From: Methylococcales bacterium
Lineage (GTDB): Bacteria; Pseudomonadota; Gammaproteobacteria; Methylococcales; Methylomonadaceae
NCBI GenBank assembly: GCA_030949405.1
Contig: JAUZSN010000002.1
Coordinates: forward strand, 2,404,553 to 2,468,552
Length of the DNA stretch: 64,000 nt
Reading direction: 5' to 3'
Below, in pieces: positions 1 through 9,226 of the stretch (the stretch's first letter is position 1; each line of letters opens with the position of its first letter). The notes below the pieces were generated by a model that saw only the letters and a program-made list of their open reading frames with translations, did not search any database and was not told where the DNA came from. A program made the position numbers and the translations under genes.

Positions 1-255
1 GATGAAAAACATCAATCAGGTAATCATAAGTTTAATCATCACCATATGATTGTTAGTATTAGTCATGGTATTAAACATAATAACATTAACCTTGGTCATT
101 ATTCCTCGCTCCCCCCTCAACAAAGTTTTTCTATAATAAAACAGCCCTTGTTTTATTACGAAATTATTTTTTCGCCTCAACATGTCCTCTTTATAAATAA
201 TTTTGTAATTAGCTTGCAATCTCCGCGAGCACCTCCTTTATACGCTTTTTCTTAG
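1..255 (+). CDS. 3' end of a His-rich, CzcI-like small protein (partial)
   Basis: A frame is open from the first base to a stop at 253-255, so the gene probably begins upstream of the window; the internal ATG at 46 need not be its start. The first 15 visible residues contain five histidines (including HHH), and the protein ends in a proline-rich tail (SPRAPPLYAFS). Small exported proteins with a His-rich middle and a Pro-rich C-terminus (CzcI/DUF2946-like) often precede czcCBA operons, and one follows here. The role as a periplasmic metal-responsive or metal-binding protein is inferred from this context only. It could also be a chance open frame, and a 67-codon frame on the other strand over the same bases has no better claim. 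Confidence 0.4.
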   Translation, partial: DEKHQSGNHKFNHHHMIVSISHGIKHNNINLGHYSSLPPQQSFSIIKQPLFYYEIIFSPQHVLFINNFVISLQSPRAPPLYAFS

Positions 256-824
256 CGTTTATACCCTATATTTAATTCCTTTTGACGGCTTTTTAGATGT
301 ATTTTTATGCATTTATTAAAGTAAATTATCGTCTATTTTAATAAAACTAATAGATGAGATTTTTCACCTAGGTGCTTAAATTTTATAGGGATCATAAAAA
401 TTTAAAATTAAGTTAATTATCTAGTCTGTTTCGCTATAGCTTTAATCTAAAGCGTGTTATCAAGAGTATAAATATTTAAAAATTTTGGACTACTCACTTA
501 AGACGGGACACGTTGAGGTTAAGTCTCGCTCCATAGGAATGAGAACTAAATAATACCCGAAACTTAAAATATATTTTTACCATGAAGAACATGAAGTTCA
601 TGAAGAAAAATCATTAAAACTTCATGTTCTTCATGATTTATATGTTTTATTGCGTAAACCAATGTGTAGTTTCGGGTATTATTAAAATGGCGTTCCATAG
701 TGTCCCGCTTTAAGCTGGTAGCCCGATATTTTGATAACTATTTAAATAACAGTTAAGGCTATACCTGACTTATTTTTTAACCTATCTACTCAGTTCATTG
801 ATAAATTTATATTGGAGTTATTTT
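256..824. other. 569-bp gene-free stretch upstream of the czc operon
   Basis: No convincing gene in either strand. It is very AT-rich. It holds a small A/T-rich inverted repeat near 378-402 and the large nested inverted repeat at 497-714 described separately. The promoter of the efflux operon must lie here or upstream, but I cannot single out a clear -35/-10 pair. Confidence 0.6.
497..714. repeat. Nested inverted repeat, MITE-like
   Basis: Three concentric arm pairs share one centre. The outer pair 497-511 and 700-714 matches at 13 of 15 positions. The middle pair 549-564 and 668-683 is a perfect 16-bp inverted repeat (AATAATACCCGAAACT). The inner pair 581-598 and 618-635 is a perfect 18-bp inverted repeat (CATGAAGAACATGAAGTT). 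There is no open frame inside. A palindromic element of about 220 bp between the His-rich fragment and the efflux operon looks like a non-autonomous mobile element (MITE) or a large transcript hairpin. I cannot test its copy number. Confidence 0.7.
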
Positions 825-2075
825 ATGTATGGCATCCGCCGTATTACATACTTTTCCGCATTATTATTGGTTAACACTTTAGTCGGTGCTAATGAAAATA
901 CGATTGTAAAACATGTAGATCCTATTGAAATCAAACACGATTTATCCTTGTCAGATCTTATTGATTTAACGTTAAAAAAATACCCTGACCAGCGTTTAAA
1001 TCAAGCCTTAATAAAAGAAGTTGATGCCTTAAGACGGCGTGGCAGCCAGTGGTTAAGTGCCGCCCCAAGTGTTTCTTTTCGTTATCAGGATGATTTACTC
1101 GCTGATAATACGGGGCTTCGGGAACTTGAAACCGAATTAGGGCTGTCGCTTTGGAATTGGGGACAACGTTCAGCAGGATTAGCCCTTGCTGATAAAGCTA
1201 ATGCGACCATTGATAAACAACAACAGGCACTTAGACTTAAAGTTGCAGGATTAATTCGTCTTGCTTTATGGGATATGAGTTTAGAAGATATACGTTATCA
1301 ACAAGCTAAAATTACCTTAGAAATTTCAGAAAAACTGTTAGATAAAATAAAACACCGTGTGGAACTGGGTGATTTAGCCGAGTTTGATTTATTGTTAGCA
1401 CAAAGCGATCATTTAGAAAAAAGAACCTTATTTGTACAAGCTCAGGCTGAGATGATGCACGCTCGTGAGCGTTATTTCACCTTAACACAATCAAATCAAG
1501 TCCCTGCGAATTATACTGAAACTCAGAGTACACTAGATACTGTGGAGCATCATCCCGCATTACAGGTTATGAACACCTTGATTGAACGTGAAAAAGCAAA
1601 TCTTAACTGGGTTGAATCGAAAGGATCAGGACAACCCCTAATAACACTAGGGGGGAAAAGCGAACGCGGTTCACGTGCTAATGATGATATAGAAAGCCTA
1701 AGTCTTACTATTTCTATTCCTTTTGGCGGAGCCGCCTATTTAGCCCCTAAAATTGCATCAGTTAATATTAAATTAACAAAAATAATCACTCGACGTGAAC
1801 ATCTATACCGAAAATTAACCGCTGATCTGCATGAAATTAATCATCAACTTGAAGTCAATCGAGCCGAGCTAATGATGGCAAATGAATTAAAACAAATTTC
1901 TAATAAACATTTAAAAATGGCTCAATTTGGTTTTTCAGAAGGCGAAATAAATTTAATGGATTTATTAAAAATTCAAACAAAAAATACCAATGCCTTACGT
2001 CATGCAAAAGAACATAAAGTGATGCTTCAACGTAATATTGCCTTATATAATCAAATTGTAGGAGTACAGCCATGA
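825..2075 (+). CDS. czcC: CzcC-like TolC-family outer-membrane efflux protein
   Basis: This is the outer-membrane channel of a tripartite heavy-metal efflux pump. At 416 residues it has the usual length for CzcC-type proteins, with two long helical, Ala/Leu/Gln-rich halves and a conserved-looking end (GEINLMDLLKIQTKNTNALRH). I place the start at ATG 825 rather than the upstream TTG at 798: a GGAG lies 7 bases before it, and the protein then opens with a clean signal peptide (MYGIRRITYFSALLLVNTLVGA). The stop overlaps the next start by 4 bases, so translation with the adaptor gene is coupled. Family assignment is firm; the metal exported is unknown. Confidence 0.85.
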   Translation: MYGIRRITYFSALLLVNTLVGANENTIVKHVDPIEIKHDLSLSDLIDLTLKKYPDQRLNQALIKEVDALRRRGSQWLSAAPSVSFRYQDDLLADNTGLRELETELGLSLWNWGQRSAGLALADKANATIDKQQQALRLKVAGLIRLALWDMSLEDIRYQQAKITLEISEKLLDKIKHRVELGDLAEFDLLLAQSDHLEKRTLFVQAQAEMMHARERYFTLTQSNQVPANYTETQSTLDTVEHHPALQVMNTLIEREKANLNWVESKGSGQPLITLGGKSERGSRANDDIESLSLTISIPFGGAAYLAPKIASVNIKLTKIITRREHLYRKLTADLHEINHQLEVNRAELMMANELKQISNKHLKMAQFGFSEGEINLMDLLKIQTKNTNALRHAKEHKVMLQRNIALYNQIVGVQP

Positions 2076-3163
2076 AACAAATTCTCTTTATTTTTTTTGT
2101 ACTGCTTAGTTTTAATATTAATGCCGATAATAACCAAATAAAACTTTCTAAATTACAGCGTTATAATTTAGGGATTAAAGTGGGGGCATTAATAAAGGTT
2201 AAAAGTATTCCCTTATTAACCGCTCCAGCTAAAGTGGCAATTCCACCCGATCAAGAATATATTGTGAGTAGTTCACAAGCAGGTTTGATTCAACAACTGA
2301 ATAAAACAGAGGGCGATCATGTAAAAAAAGGTCAATTATTAGCACAAATAAATAGCCCAGAACTCCTTGCGTTACAGCGGGAATACCTTCATGCAATCAG
2401 CAAAAAACAAGTAGCTTGGGTTAGTTTTCAACGCGATAAAAAATTGTTAAATGGGGGGATTATTCCTAACAAACGTTTACAAGAAACGCAAGCGCGTTAT
2501 GGTGGCGAAAAGATTGAAGTGAATGCAATACAACAATTATTAATGATTGCAGGGATGCCCGAACACGATATTAAACAGTTATCTAAAACGCAACGTCTAA
2601 GCAGTAAACTTAATATTTATGCCCCTGCGACAGGGGTTATTTTAGAAAAAATGGCTGTTGTGGGTCAGCGTTTAGATATGCTTGCACCTATCTATCGAAT
2701 TGCCAATTTAAATCAATTATGGTTGGAAATTAATATTCCTCAAGAACAAGCCGATATAGTTAAAGTCGGTGACCGCATAATCATTAATAAAAGTCCCATT
2801 CGTGCCAAAATTACATTGCTAACGCATCGTGTTAATGTCAATAATCAATCGGTACTGGCAAGAGCGATTATTGAGACTAAAAATTCGTCGCTTAGAGTCG
2901 GTCAAAATGTCAATGTCCATATTCAGCATAATAGTAAACAAGTAGCCTTTGAAGTTCCTAATGTTGCCATTGCTCAACATAAAGGGAAAGCTTATATTTT
3001 TGTACAAATAGACTCAGGATTTTTAGTTAGACCTGTAACTGTAATAGGTCAAAAGAAAAAAGTTTCTATTATTACCAGTGAATTAACAGGGACTGAGAAA
3101 ATAGCCTTAAGAGGGGCTGTTGCATTAAAAGCAAACTGGGTAGGACTTGGGAGTGAAGAATAA
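2072..3163 (+). CDS. czcB: CzcB-like periplasmic adaptor (membrane fusion protein)
   Basis: The adaptor joins the inner-membrane RND pump to the outer-membrane channel. The 363-residue protein has an N-terminal signal peptide (ending near NINA), a biotinyl/lipoyl-like half around residues 65-95 (VSSSQAGLIQQLNKTEGDHVKKGQLLAQINSPEL is split by a helical hairpin from its partner), a second lipoyl half near 180-200 (IYAPATGVILEKM) and a beta-barrel segment thereafter. It lacks the long His-rich N-terminal extension found in some CzcB proteins. It starts 4 bases inside czcC and ends 1 base into the pump gene, so the three are one operon. Confidence 0.85.
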   Translation: MKQILFIFFVLLSFNINADNNQIKLSKLQRYNLGIKVGALIKVKSIPLLTAPAKVAIPPDQEYIVSSSQAGLIQQLNKTEGDHVKKGQLLAQINSPELLALQREYLHAISKKQVAWVSFQRDKKLLNGGIIPNKRLQETQARYGGEKIEVNAIQQLLMIAGMPEHDIKQLSKTQRLSSKLNIYAPATGVILEKMAVVGQRLDMLAPIYRIANLNQLWLEINIPQEQADIVKVGDRIIINKSPIRAKITLLTHRVNVNNQSVLARAIIETKNSSLRVGQNVNVHIQHNSKQVAFEVPNVAIAQHKGKAYIFVQIDSGFLVRPVTVIGQKKKVSIITSELTGTEKIALRGAVALKANWVGLGSEE

Positions 3164-6100
3164 TGTCTTATTTAATTCGCTTTGCACTAACGCAACGAAT
3201 ATTAATTTTATTATTTGTCGGCTTGCTCATAGGCGGGGGTTATTACGCCTTTAAAAAAATTCCGATTGATGCTTTTCCTGAGGTTTCACCGACTCAGGTT
3301 AAAGTCATTGTTAAATTATCAGGAATGACTCCCGAAGAAATAGAATCACGTATTACCGCGCCCATTGAAGTTGAATTATTAGGGATTCCTAAACAAACGA
3401 TGTTACGTTCATTAGCAAAATATGCACTAACGGATATAACGATTGATTTTGAAGAAGGGACTGATATTTATTGGGCGAGGCAACAAGTTGCTGAACGTTT
3501 AAATAGTATTTGGGGAGATTTACCTGAAGGAGTTTCGGGCGGAATTGCGCCGATGACCACGCCATTGGGGGAAATATTTATGTTTTCCATTGAGGGCGGG
3601 GACTTAGATTTAATGCAACGGCGTGAACTCTTAGATTGGGTTATTCGTCCTATTTTACGCACCGTTAAAGGGGTTGCCGATGTTAATTCCTTAGGTGGGT
3701 TAGTTAAAAGTTTCATTGTCAATCCTAATAATACACGAATGATTGCTCGAAATATTGCAATCGATCAATTAATTGAGGCGTTAAAAAATAATAACCGTAA
3801 TGACGGGGCTGGTCGGTTAAATGAAGGTGAAGAAACCTTAATTGTACGCATCGAAGGCCGCATTAAAACGATCGCTGATATTAAGGCTATTGTGGTTAAA
3901 TACAGTCATGGAACCCCGGTCACGGTGGGCGACATAGCCGATGTAAAACTCGGGGGATTAACCCGTTATGGGGCCGTTAGTAAAGATGGAAAAGGGGAGG
4001 CAGTTACAGGGTTAGTGTTAAGTTTACGGGGCGCAAATGCTCAACAAATTGTCAATGATATTAAAATAAAGCTGGCTGATATTAGCAAAAGCTTACCTGA
4101 TGGCGTGAGTATTGAAACATTTTATAATCGCGGCAATTTAGTTACACAAGCCGTTGAAGGAATCTCTAATGCAATGATTATAGCCATTATTTTAGTGGTG
4201 GTTTTGCTCATTATATTTTTAGGGGATTTACGCGCGGCGTTAACGGTTGCATTTTCACTTCCTTTAGCGACCTTAATCACCTTTATTTTAATGAAGATGA
4301 TGAATATGTCGTTAAATTTAATGAGTTTAGGTGGGTTGGCCATTGCCATTGGGATGCTGGTGGATGGCTCGGTGGTCGTCGTTGAAAATATTATTAGTCA
4401 TTTATCCGATAAAGAAAAAAGTGAACGCTTACCTCGGCTACATATTATTTACCGTGCAACGCGTGAAGTCGCGATTCCCGTTACCTCGGGGACGCTGATT
4501 ATTATTATTGTCTTTTTTCCATTAATCACCTTACAAGGATTAGAGGGAAAATTATTCACCCCCGTTGCCTTAACCATTATTTTTGCACTCAGTGCCTCAG
4601 TTTTATTATCATTATCCATTATTCCTGTTTTCGCTTCCTATTTTTTAAAAAAAGTATCGGCGGATGAGCCGTGGCTTCCCCGTCAAATTCAAAAAATTTA
4701 TCAACCCTTATTATTACTTTGCTTAAAACACAGTAAAAAAGTTTTTGTAATCACGGCCTTTTTATTTGCGATTTCAATCGGCCTTTTTACTCAAATAGGC
4801 GGTACGTTCATGCCAACAATGGATGAAGGCGACATTATCGTTCAACTTGAAAAGTTACCCTCCATTAGCTTAGAAGAATCTATCGCTTTAGATGGACAAG
4901 TTCAAAAAAGTTTGTTGAAACATATTCCTGAGATTAAAAGTGTCATTGCACGCGTAGGAACGGATGAACTCGGACTTGATCCGATGAGTTTAAACGATAC
5001 CGATACCTTTCTAGTCTTAAAGCCAAAAAATGAATGGCGAATGGAAACCAAAGAAGAGTTGATTGAAAAAATTCGTCAAGTAATGGCCGAAATACCGGGG
5101 ATTGCCTTTGGGTTTACGCAACCGATTGAAATGCGTGTTTCTGAAATGCTAACAGGAACCCGTGGGGATGTTGCCATAAAATTATTTGGTTCAGATTTAG
5201 ACGTTTTAAATCAAAAAGCGGAAGAAATTGTAACAACATTAAAAAGTCTTGATGGAGCGAGCGATGTTCTTACAAGTAAAAATGATGGAATGCAGTTTTT
5301 ACAATTAATTTTAAATAAACAAGCCGCTGGACGTTTAGGCTTAGATAGTAATGTCTTAGAAAATACTTTACGGGCGCAAATTGAAGGTTTAAATGTTGGA
5401 ATTGTTCAAGAAGGGATTAAACGTATTCCTTTAGTCGTAAGAGGAGCGAGTCAGATTTCAAATTTTTCAAGCCTGCAAGTGACCTTGCCTGATGGGGGAC
5501 ATATTCCTATCACTGCAGTCGCAAAATTAGAGCGCGTTGAAGGCGTTGTTGCGATTGAGCGTGAACGAGGGCAACGTTTTGTCGTTATCACCAGTAATGT
5601 AAAAGGACGTGATTTAGGAGGATTTGTGGAAGAAGCACAAACAAAGATTGCTAATGACGTTAAATTACCAACGGGATATTCGGTCACCTTTGGCGGTGAA
5701 TTTGAAAATCAACAGCGCGCCTTTAATCGTTTGTTAACGGTGATTCCAATTTCATTAGGATTGATTTTTTTACTGTTATTTTCAACCTTTGGCTCAGTAC
5801 GACAAGCCACCTTAATTGTCTCTAATATTCCATTAGCGATGATAGGCGGGGTTTGTGCTTTATGGTATTCAGGCGAATATTTATCGGTTCCCGCATCGGT
5901 CGGCTTTATCGCTTTATTAGGCATTGCGGTTTTAAACGGGGTCATGATGGTGAGTTATTATAATCAACTACGTGCTACGGGTATGGCTCTTTCTAAAGTG
6001 ATTGTCTTAGGCTCTATACGACGATTACGCCCCGTGTTAATGACCGCCAGTTTAACCGCTTTTGGCTTATTACCACTTTTATTTGCCACAGGGCCAGGGT

Positions 6101-6222
6101 CTGAAATTCAAAAACCGTTAGCCATTGTGGTGATTGGCGGTTTAATCTCTTCGACGTTTTTGACGTTAATTTTACTCCCCATTTTATATCAAATTTTTTC
6201 TAAAAAAGAGAGCATAACATGA
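3163..6222 (+). CDS. czcA: CzcA-family heavy-metal RND efflux pump
   Basis: This 1019-residue inner-membrane, proton-driven pump has the expected RND layout: TM1 at the N-terminus, a large periplasmic loop, TM2-6 (about 335-500), a second loop, and TM8-12 at the end. The N-terminus (IPIDAFPEVSPTQVKV) is typical of the heavy-metal (HME) subfamily. The TM4 signature reads IAIGMLVDGSVVVVEN, closer to the CusA/NrsA style IAIG...VD than to the DFGIIVDGAVV of classical CzcA, so zinc or cobalt should not be assumed as substrate. The ATG overlaps the adaptor stop by 1 base, and the stop overlaps the DUF3240 start by 4 bases. Confidence 0.9.
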   Translation: MSYLIRFALTQRILILLFVGLLIGGGYYAFKKIPIDAFPEVSPTQVKVIVKLSGMTPEEIESRITAPIEVELLGIPKQTMLRSLAKYALTDITIDFEEGTDIYWARQQVAERLNSIWGDLPEGVSGGIAPMTTPLGEIFMFSIEGGDLDLMQRRELLDWVIRPILRTVKGVADVNSLGGLVKSFIVNPNNTRMIARNIAIDQLIEALKNNNRNDGAGRLNEGEETLIVRIEGRIKTIADIKAIVVKYSHGTPVTVGDIADVKLGGLTRYGAVSKDGKGEAVTGLVLSLRGANAQQIVNDIKIKLADISKSLPDGVSIETFYNRGNLVTQAVEGISNAMIIAIILVVVLLIIFLGDLRAALTVAFSLPLATLITFILMKMMNMSLNLMSLGGLAIAIGMLVDGSVVVVENIISHLSDKEKSERLPRLHIIYRATREVAIPVTSGTLIIIIVFFPLITLQGLEGKLFTPVALTIIFALSASVLLSLSIIPVFASYFLKKVSADEPWLPRQIQKIYQPLLLLCLKHSKKVFVITAFLFAISIGLFTQIGGTFMPTMDEGDIIVQLEKLPSISLEESIALDGQVQKSLLKHIPEIKSVIARVGTDELGLDPMSLNDTDTFLVLKPKNEWRMETKEELIEKIRQVMAEIPGIAFGFTQPIEMRVSEMLTGTRGDVAIKLFGSDLDVLNQKAEEIVTTLKSLDGASDVLTSKNDGMQFLQLILNKQAAGRLGLDSNVLENTLRAQIEGLNVGIVQEGIKRIPLVVRGASQISNFSSLQVTLPDGGHIPITAVAKLERVEGVVAIERERGQRFVVITSNVKGRDLGGFVEEAQTKIANDVKLPTGYSVTFGGEFENQQRAFNRLLTVIPISLGLIFLLLFSTFGSVRQATLIVSNIPLAMIGGVCALWYSGEYLSVPASVGFIALLGIAVLNGVMMVSYYNQLRATGMALSKVIVLGSIRRLRPVLMTASLTAFGLLPLLFATGPGSEIQKPLAIVVIGGLISSTFLTLILLPILYQIFSKKESIT

Positions 6223-6524
6223 ATTCACAACAGTTTTTAGTGACCTTAAATGTTCCGCCGATGTTAGAAGAGTTGATGGTCGATTGTTTACTCACCTTTG
6301 AATCTGAACATGGTTTTAGTAGTATTGGAATTAATGCGCATGACCATAAACATCAAAACTTATCATTAGCCGAGCAAGTGACAGGGCAACAACAGAAAAT
6401 TCGCTTTCAAATGTATATTCCGCAACAAGACCTATCCATTTTATTAGAAAAATTGAACATTGAATTTTCAGGATCGGGGATTCAATACTGGGTTTTACCC
6501 GTGATAGAAAACGGTTATATCTAA
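6219..6524 (+). CDS. DUF3240 family protein
   Basis: This 101-residue cytosolic-looking protein has no signal peptide or membrane segment. It resembles DUF3240, a small ferredoxin-like alpha/beta family that is commonly the last gene of czcCBA-type operons. It opens with FLVTLNVPPMLEELMVDCLL and ends with YWVLPVIENG. The 4-base overlap with the pump gene and the terminator right after make it the final cistron. A PII-like regulatory or metal-sensing role has been suggested for such neighbours, but the sequence here does not establish one. Confidence 0.75.
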   Translation: MNSQQFLVTLNVPPMLEELMVDCLLTFESEHGFSSIGINAHDHKHQNLSLAEQVTGQQQKIRFQMYIPQQDLSILLEKLNIEFSGSGIQYWVLPVIENGYI

Positions 6525-6542
6525 GTTTCTCTCGTAAATTTT

Positions 6543-6569
6543 AAAAAGCCGCCATTAAAGCGGCTTTTT
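6543..6569. terminator. Bidirectional intrinsic terminator
   Basis: A hairpin with arms AAAAGCCGC (6544-6552) and GCGGCTTTT (6560-6568) and a 7-base loop, flanked by A and T runs, lies between the convergent czc operon and moeA and can serve both. Confidence 0.85.
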
Positions 6570-7811
6570 TTAAATATAATGATCAAACGGTTGCACCCAA
6601 ACCGTGTCTCCTTTTTGAACGCCTGTGTTGTCCGCAGGAAGAACAATATAACAATTAGCCCGACTCATCGCGCTTAAAATATTGGATTCCTGCCCACCTG
6701 CTGATGTCACTATAAACGACTCATCGGACTGTTGTTGTAAAATTCCCCGTTGATATTCTTCACGTCCTTTTAGTTTTTTGAGTGAGCAATCACAGCGTGC
6801 CGATATTTTTAAAGGCGTAAGCGATTGAAGCCCACTTAATTTTCCTAACGCAGGCTTTACCAATTGATCAAAGGTTGCGACCACTGAAACAGGATTACCC
6901 GGTAAACCAAAGAAAACACAGTCATTAATATGGCCAAAAGCAACGGGCTTTCCAGGTTTCATTGCAACCTTCCAAAAATTAACCTGACCGATTTTTTCTA
7001 ATATTTCCTTAATGTAATCGGCATCCCCGACAGAAGCCCCGCCTGTGGTGATAATGACATCATAATTTTTTGCCGCAGAATACAGTGTTTGTTCTAATAA
7101 ATTTTTATCATCCGCAATAACACCTTTATCGACCACATCAAGAATGGCATCCGTTAATAAACCATGAAGCAGATAACGATTACTGTCATAAATTTGACCT
7201 GATTGTAAAGGCTGCCCAAGGGTAACTAACTCATCGCCTGTCGAAAAATAAGCCACTCGTAATTTACGTCTAAGCGTGACACTATGAATGCCTGCAGAGG
7301 CTAATAAACCTAGATCGACAGCGGTTAGTTTTTTCCCTGCGGCTAATAAACACGCGTGTTGTTGAATATCCTCACCCATTTGGCGAATATTATCTAAAGG
7401 CACGCAGTCTTTCGGGAAGTTAATCGTATCATTGACCGCTTTTACCCGCTCTTGCATGATAACAGTATCCACCGTTTTAGGCACCACCGCTCCTGTAAAA
7501 ATACGTACACATTCTCCCGCCGCTAATGACCCCTTAAACGGTTTACCTGCCCATGAAATTCCGACTTGATTTAAACTAAAGGGCTGATTCTGCTTTATTT
7601 CATGCCTTGAAAAAGCATAGCCATCCATTGCGGCATTACGTTCGGGAGGAATATTAATAGGGGAATAAACCGATTCAGCTAAAACACGTCCCAAGGCATT
7701 TTTTAATGACTGTTGTTCCGTGCCTTTAAGGGGATTAAGAGACTGTAAAATCGTATCTAAAGCCTGTACTCGGGTTAATAAATTTGTTTTTGAAAAGCAA
7801 CGATCTTTCAT
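6570..7811 (-). CDS. moeA: Molybdopterin molybdenumtransferase MoeA
   Basis: MoeA inserts molybdate into adenylylated molybdopterin to form the molybdenum cofactor in the cytoplasm. The 413-residue protein has the family's usual length. It shows the N-terminal AMDGYAF motif, the EDIQQHACLLAAG region, the MoCF-binding core STGDELV and TTGGASVGDADYIKE, the KPGKPVAFG motif and FGLPGNPVSVVATF. It is the second gene of a two-gene operon: its ATG overlaps the mobB stop by 4 bases. Together with modABC at 13.8-16.3 kb it makes this a molybdenum-handling region. Confidence 0.95.
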   Translation of the reverse strand: MKDRCFSKTNLLTRVQALDTILQSLNPLKGTEQQSLKNALGRVLAESVYSPINIPPERNAAMDGYAFSRHEIKQNQPFSLNQVGISWAGKPFKGSLAAGECVRIFTGAVVPKTVDTVIMQERVKAVNDTINFPKDCVPLDNIRQMGEDIQQHACLLAAGKKLTAVDLGLLASAGIHSVTLRRKLRVAYFSTGDELVTLGQPLQSGQIYDSNRYLLHGLLTDAILDVVDKGVIADDKNLLEQTLYSAAKNYDVIITTGGASVGDADYIKEILEKIGQVNFWKVAMKPGKPVAFGHINDCVFFGLPGNPVSVVATFDQLVKPALGKLSGLQSLTPLKISARCDCSLKKLKGREEYQRGILQQQSDESFIVTSAGGQESNILSAMSRANCYIVLPADNTGVQKGDTVWVQPFDHYI

Positions 7812-8326
7812 GATAAAAACCGCTGTATTATAAAATTAGCTATCATTAGTGGGTTATTAAGGTTAAGTAAAACTAAAGGCTTAGGCAAGGAAAGCGTAAC
7901 ATCACTGGCAAGTGCAATAATGGTATTATCATTAGGGTAACGAGGCGGGTAATCTAATACTTGGCGATGTAACTCAATTTTTGGAAAATTTTCGGCTTTA
8001 AAACCTTCAACTAAAATTAAATCTAATTCAGATTGATCAAAAGATTTCAATTGCTCATCCAAAATAGGTTCGATAACATGATCGAATTCAGTAATAATGG
8101 CGCGGCGATGGGATGAGATTAACATCACAGGCGAAGCCCCCGCTTTTCGTAAGCGATAACTATCTTTCCCTGGTTTATCAATTTCAAACTTGTGATGACT
8201 GTGTTTAATCAGACCCACACGAAAACCATGTTGAGTTAATAAAGGGATTAATTGGGTTAAGAGGGTTGTTTTTCCTGTACCACTTGCAGCTGCAAAGCCT
8301 AAGATAGGAACGATAGCATTTTGCAT
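7808..8326 (-). CDS. mobB: Molybdopterin-guanine dinucleotide biosynthesis adaptor MobB
   Basis: MobB is a P-loop GTP-binding protein that assists MobA in converting Mo-molybdopterin to the guanine dinucleotide cofactor. The 172-residue sequence has the Walker A motif ASGTGKTTL near residue 17, a KHSHHKFEIDKPGKDSYRLR motif and LILVEGFK, all typical of MobB. It precedes moeA with a 4-base overlap. No mobA lies in the window. Confidence 0.92.
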   Translation of the reverse strand: MQNAIVPILGFAAASGTGKTTLLTQLIPLLTQHGFRVGLIKHSHHKFEIDKPGKDSYRLRKAGASPVMLISSHRRAIITEFDHVIEPILDEQLKSFDQSELDLILVEGFKAENFPKIELHRQVLDYPPRYPNDNTIIALASDVTLSLPKPLVLLNLNNPLMIANFIIQRFLS

Positions 8327-8564
8327 CAGTTTCGATTGACTTAATGAGTATTGAGACGATTATCCTAGCGTGTTTAAAATTTCTGTCAACGTTAAGTCAA
8401 TAGCAGAATAAAAACAAGCTAGTTTATCGCGCTTTATTTTAGCTTAAATTAATAGCTAAAGTTTTATAATTTGTGTAAAATTTTGGCCTAGCTTATTACC
8501 TTAACTACACGTAACCAATGAGCTAAATTAATCGACGTTGGGACGTGTTAAATTTAAAATACTT

Positions 8565-9191
8565 ATGGAAATAAAAGATAAATCAATTGAAGTTTTTTTA
8601 GATGAATTAGCCAGTAAAGCGGCAACGCCAGGTGGGGGAAGTGCCGCCGCGTTGATGGGCGCGCAATCGGCCGCATTAACCAGTATGGTTTGTCACCTAA
8701 CCATTGGTAAAGCAAAGTATGCCGCCGTTGACCTAGAAATGAAAGCGTTACTCGTAAAATCAGAGAAGTTGCGAGAAGAATTAACCATCATGATAAAAGA
8801 GGATGTTGAGGTATTTGACCGTATCATGGCATGTTATCGCTTGCCGAAAAAAACAGATGAAGAAAAATTAAAACGGAGTGAAGCGATTCAAGGTGTTTTA
8901 AAAGAGGCGACTTTAGTTCCTTTAAAATGTGTTCGGGCGTGTGCTCATGCGATTGCTTTGAATAAAATAGCCGCTGATAAAGGAAGCCTAAACGTTATTA
9001 GTGATGCTGGCGTAGGCGTTATGTCGGCTTATGCAGGTTTAAAAAGTGCGGCACTGACTATTTATATTAATACTGGTAATATAAAAGATAAAACCTTTAC
9101 CGAGGCAGTTTTATCCGAGTTAGATGATTTATTAGAGGGCATTGATGGTATAACGAATGATATTTACCAACGTGTTAAAGACCAGTTATAA
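8565..9191 (+). CDS. fchA: Methenyltetrahydrofolate cyclohydrolase, FchA type (cyclodeaminase family)
   Basis: The protein belongs to the formiminotransferase-cyclodeaminase fold (FTCD_C). In methylotrophs and other bacteria the stand-alone form (FchA) converts 5,10-methenyl- to 10-formyl-tetrahydrofolate. Visible features are the N-terminal SIEVFLDELASKAATPGGGS motif, the glycine-rich AAALMGAQSAALTSMV helix, and the ISDAGVGVMSAYAGLKSA motif. I start at ATG 8565, which gives 208 residues and puts the family N-terminus first; the TTG at 8538 would add nine atypical residues. Neither start has a strong ribosome binding site. No histidine-degradation genes are nearby, which favours the C1 role over FTCD. 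Confidence 0.82.
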   Translation: MEIKDKSIEVFLDELASKAATPGGGSAAALMGAQSAALTSMVCHLTIGKAKYAAVDLEMKALLVKSEKLREELTIMIKEDVEVFDRIMACYRLPKKTDEEKLKRSEAIQGVLKEATLVPLKCVRACAHAIALNKIAADKGSLNVISDAGVGVMSAYAGLKSAALTIYINTGNIKDKTFTEAVLSELDDLLEGIDGITNDIYQRVKDQL

Positions 9192-9226
9192 AAATGCCTT
9201 AGTTTATATAAAACCAAACGATAAAT

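Noticed and set aside
16-219. 67-codon minus-strand frame at the window start
   Set aside because: It overlaps the plus-strand His-rich frame in full, has no ribosome binding site and no recognisable family.
582-605. ATGAAG-based 9-base tandem repeat as a CRISPR or coding repeat
   Set aside because: Only three imperfect copies with no spacers, inside the nested inverted repeat.
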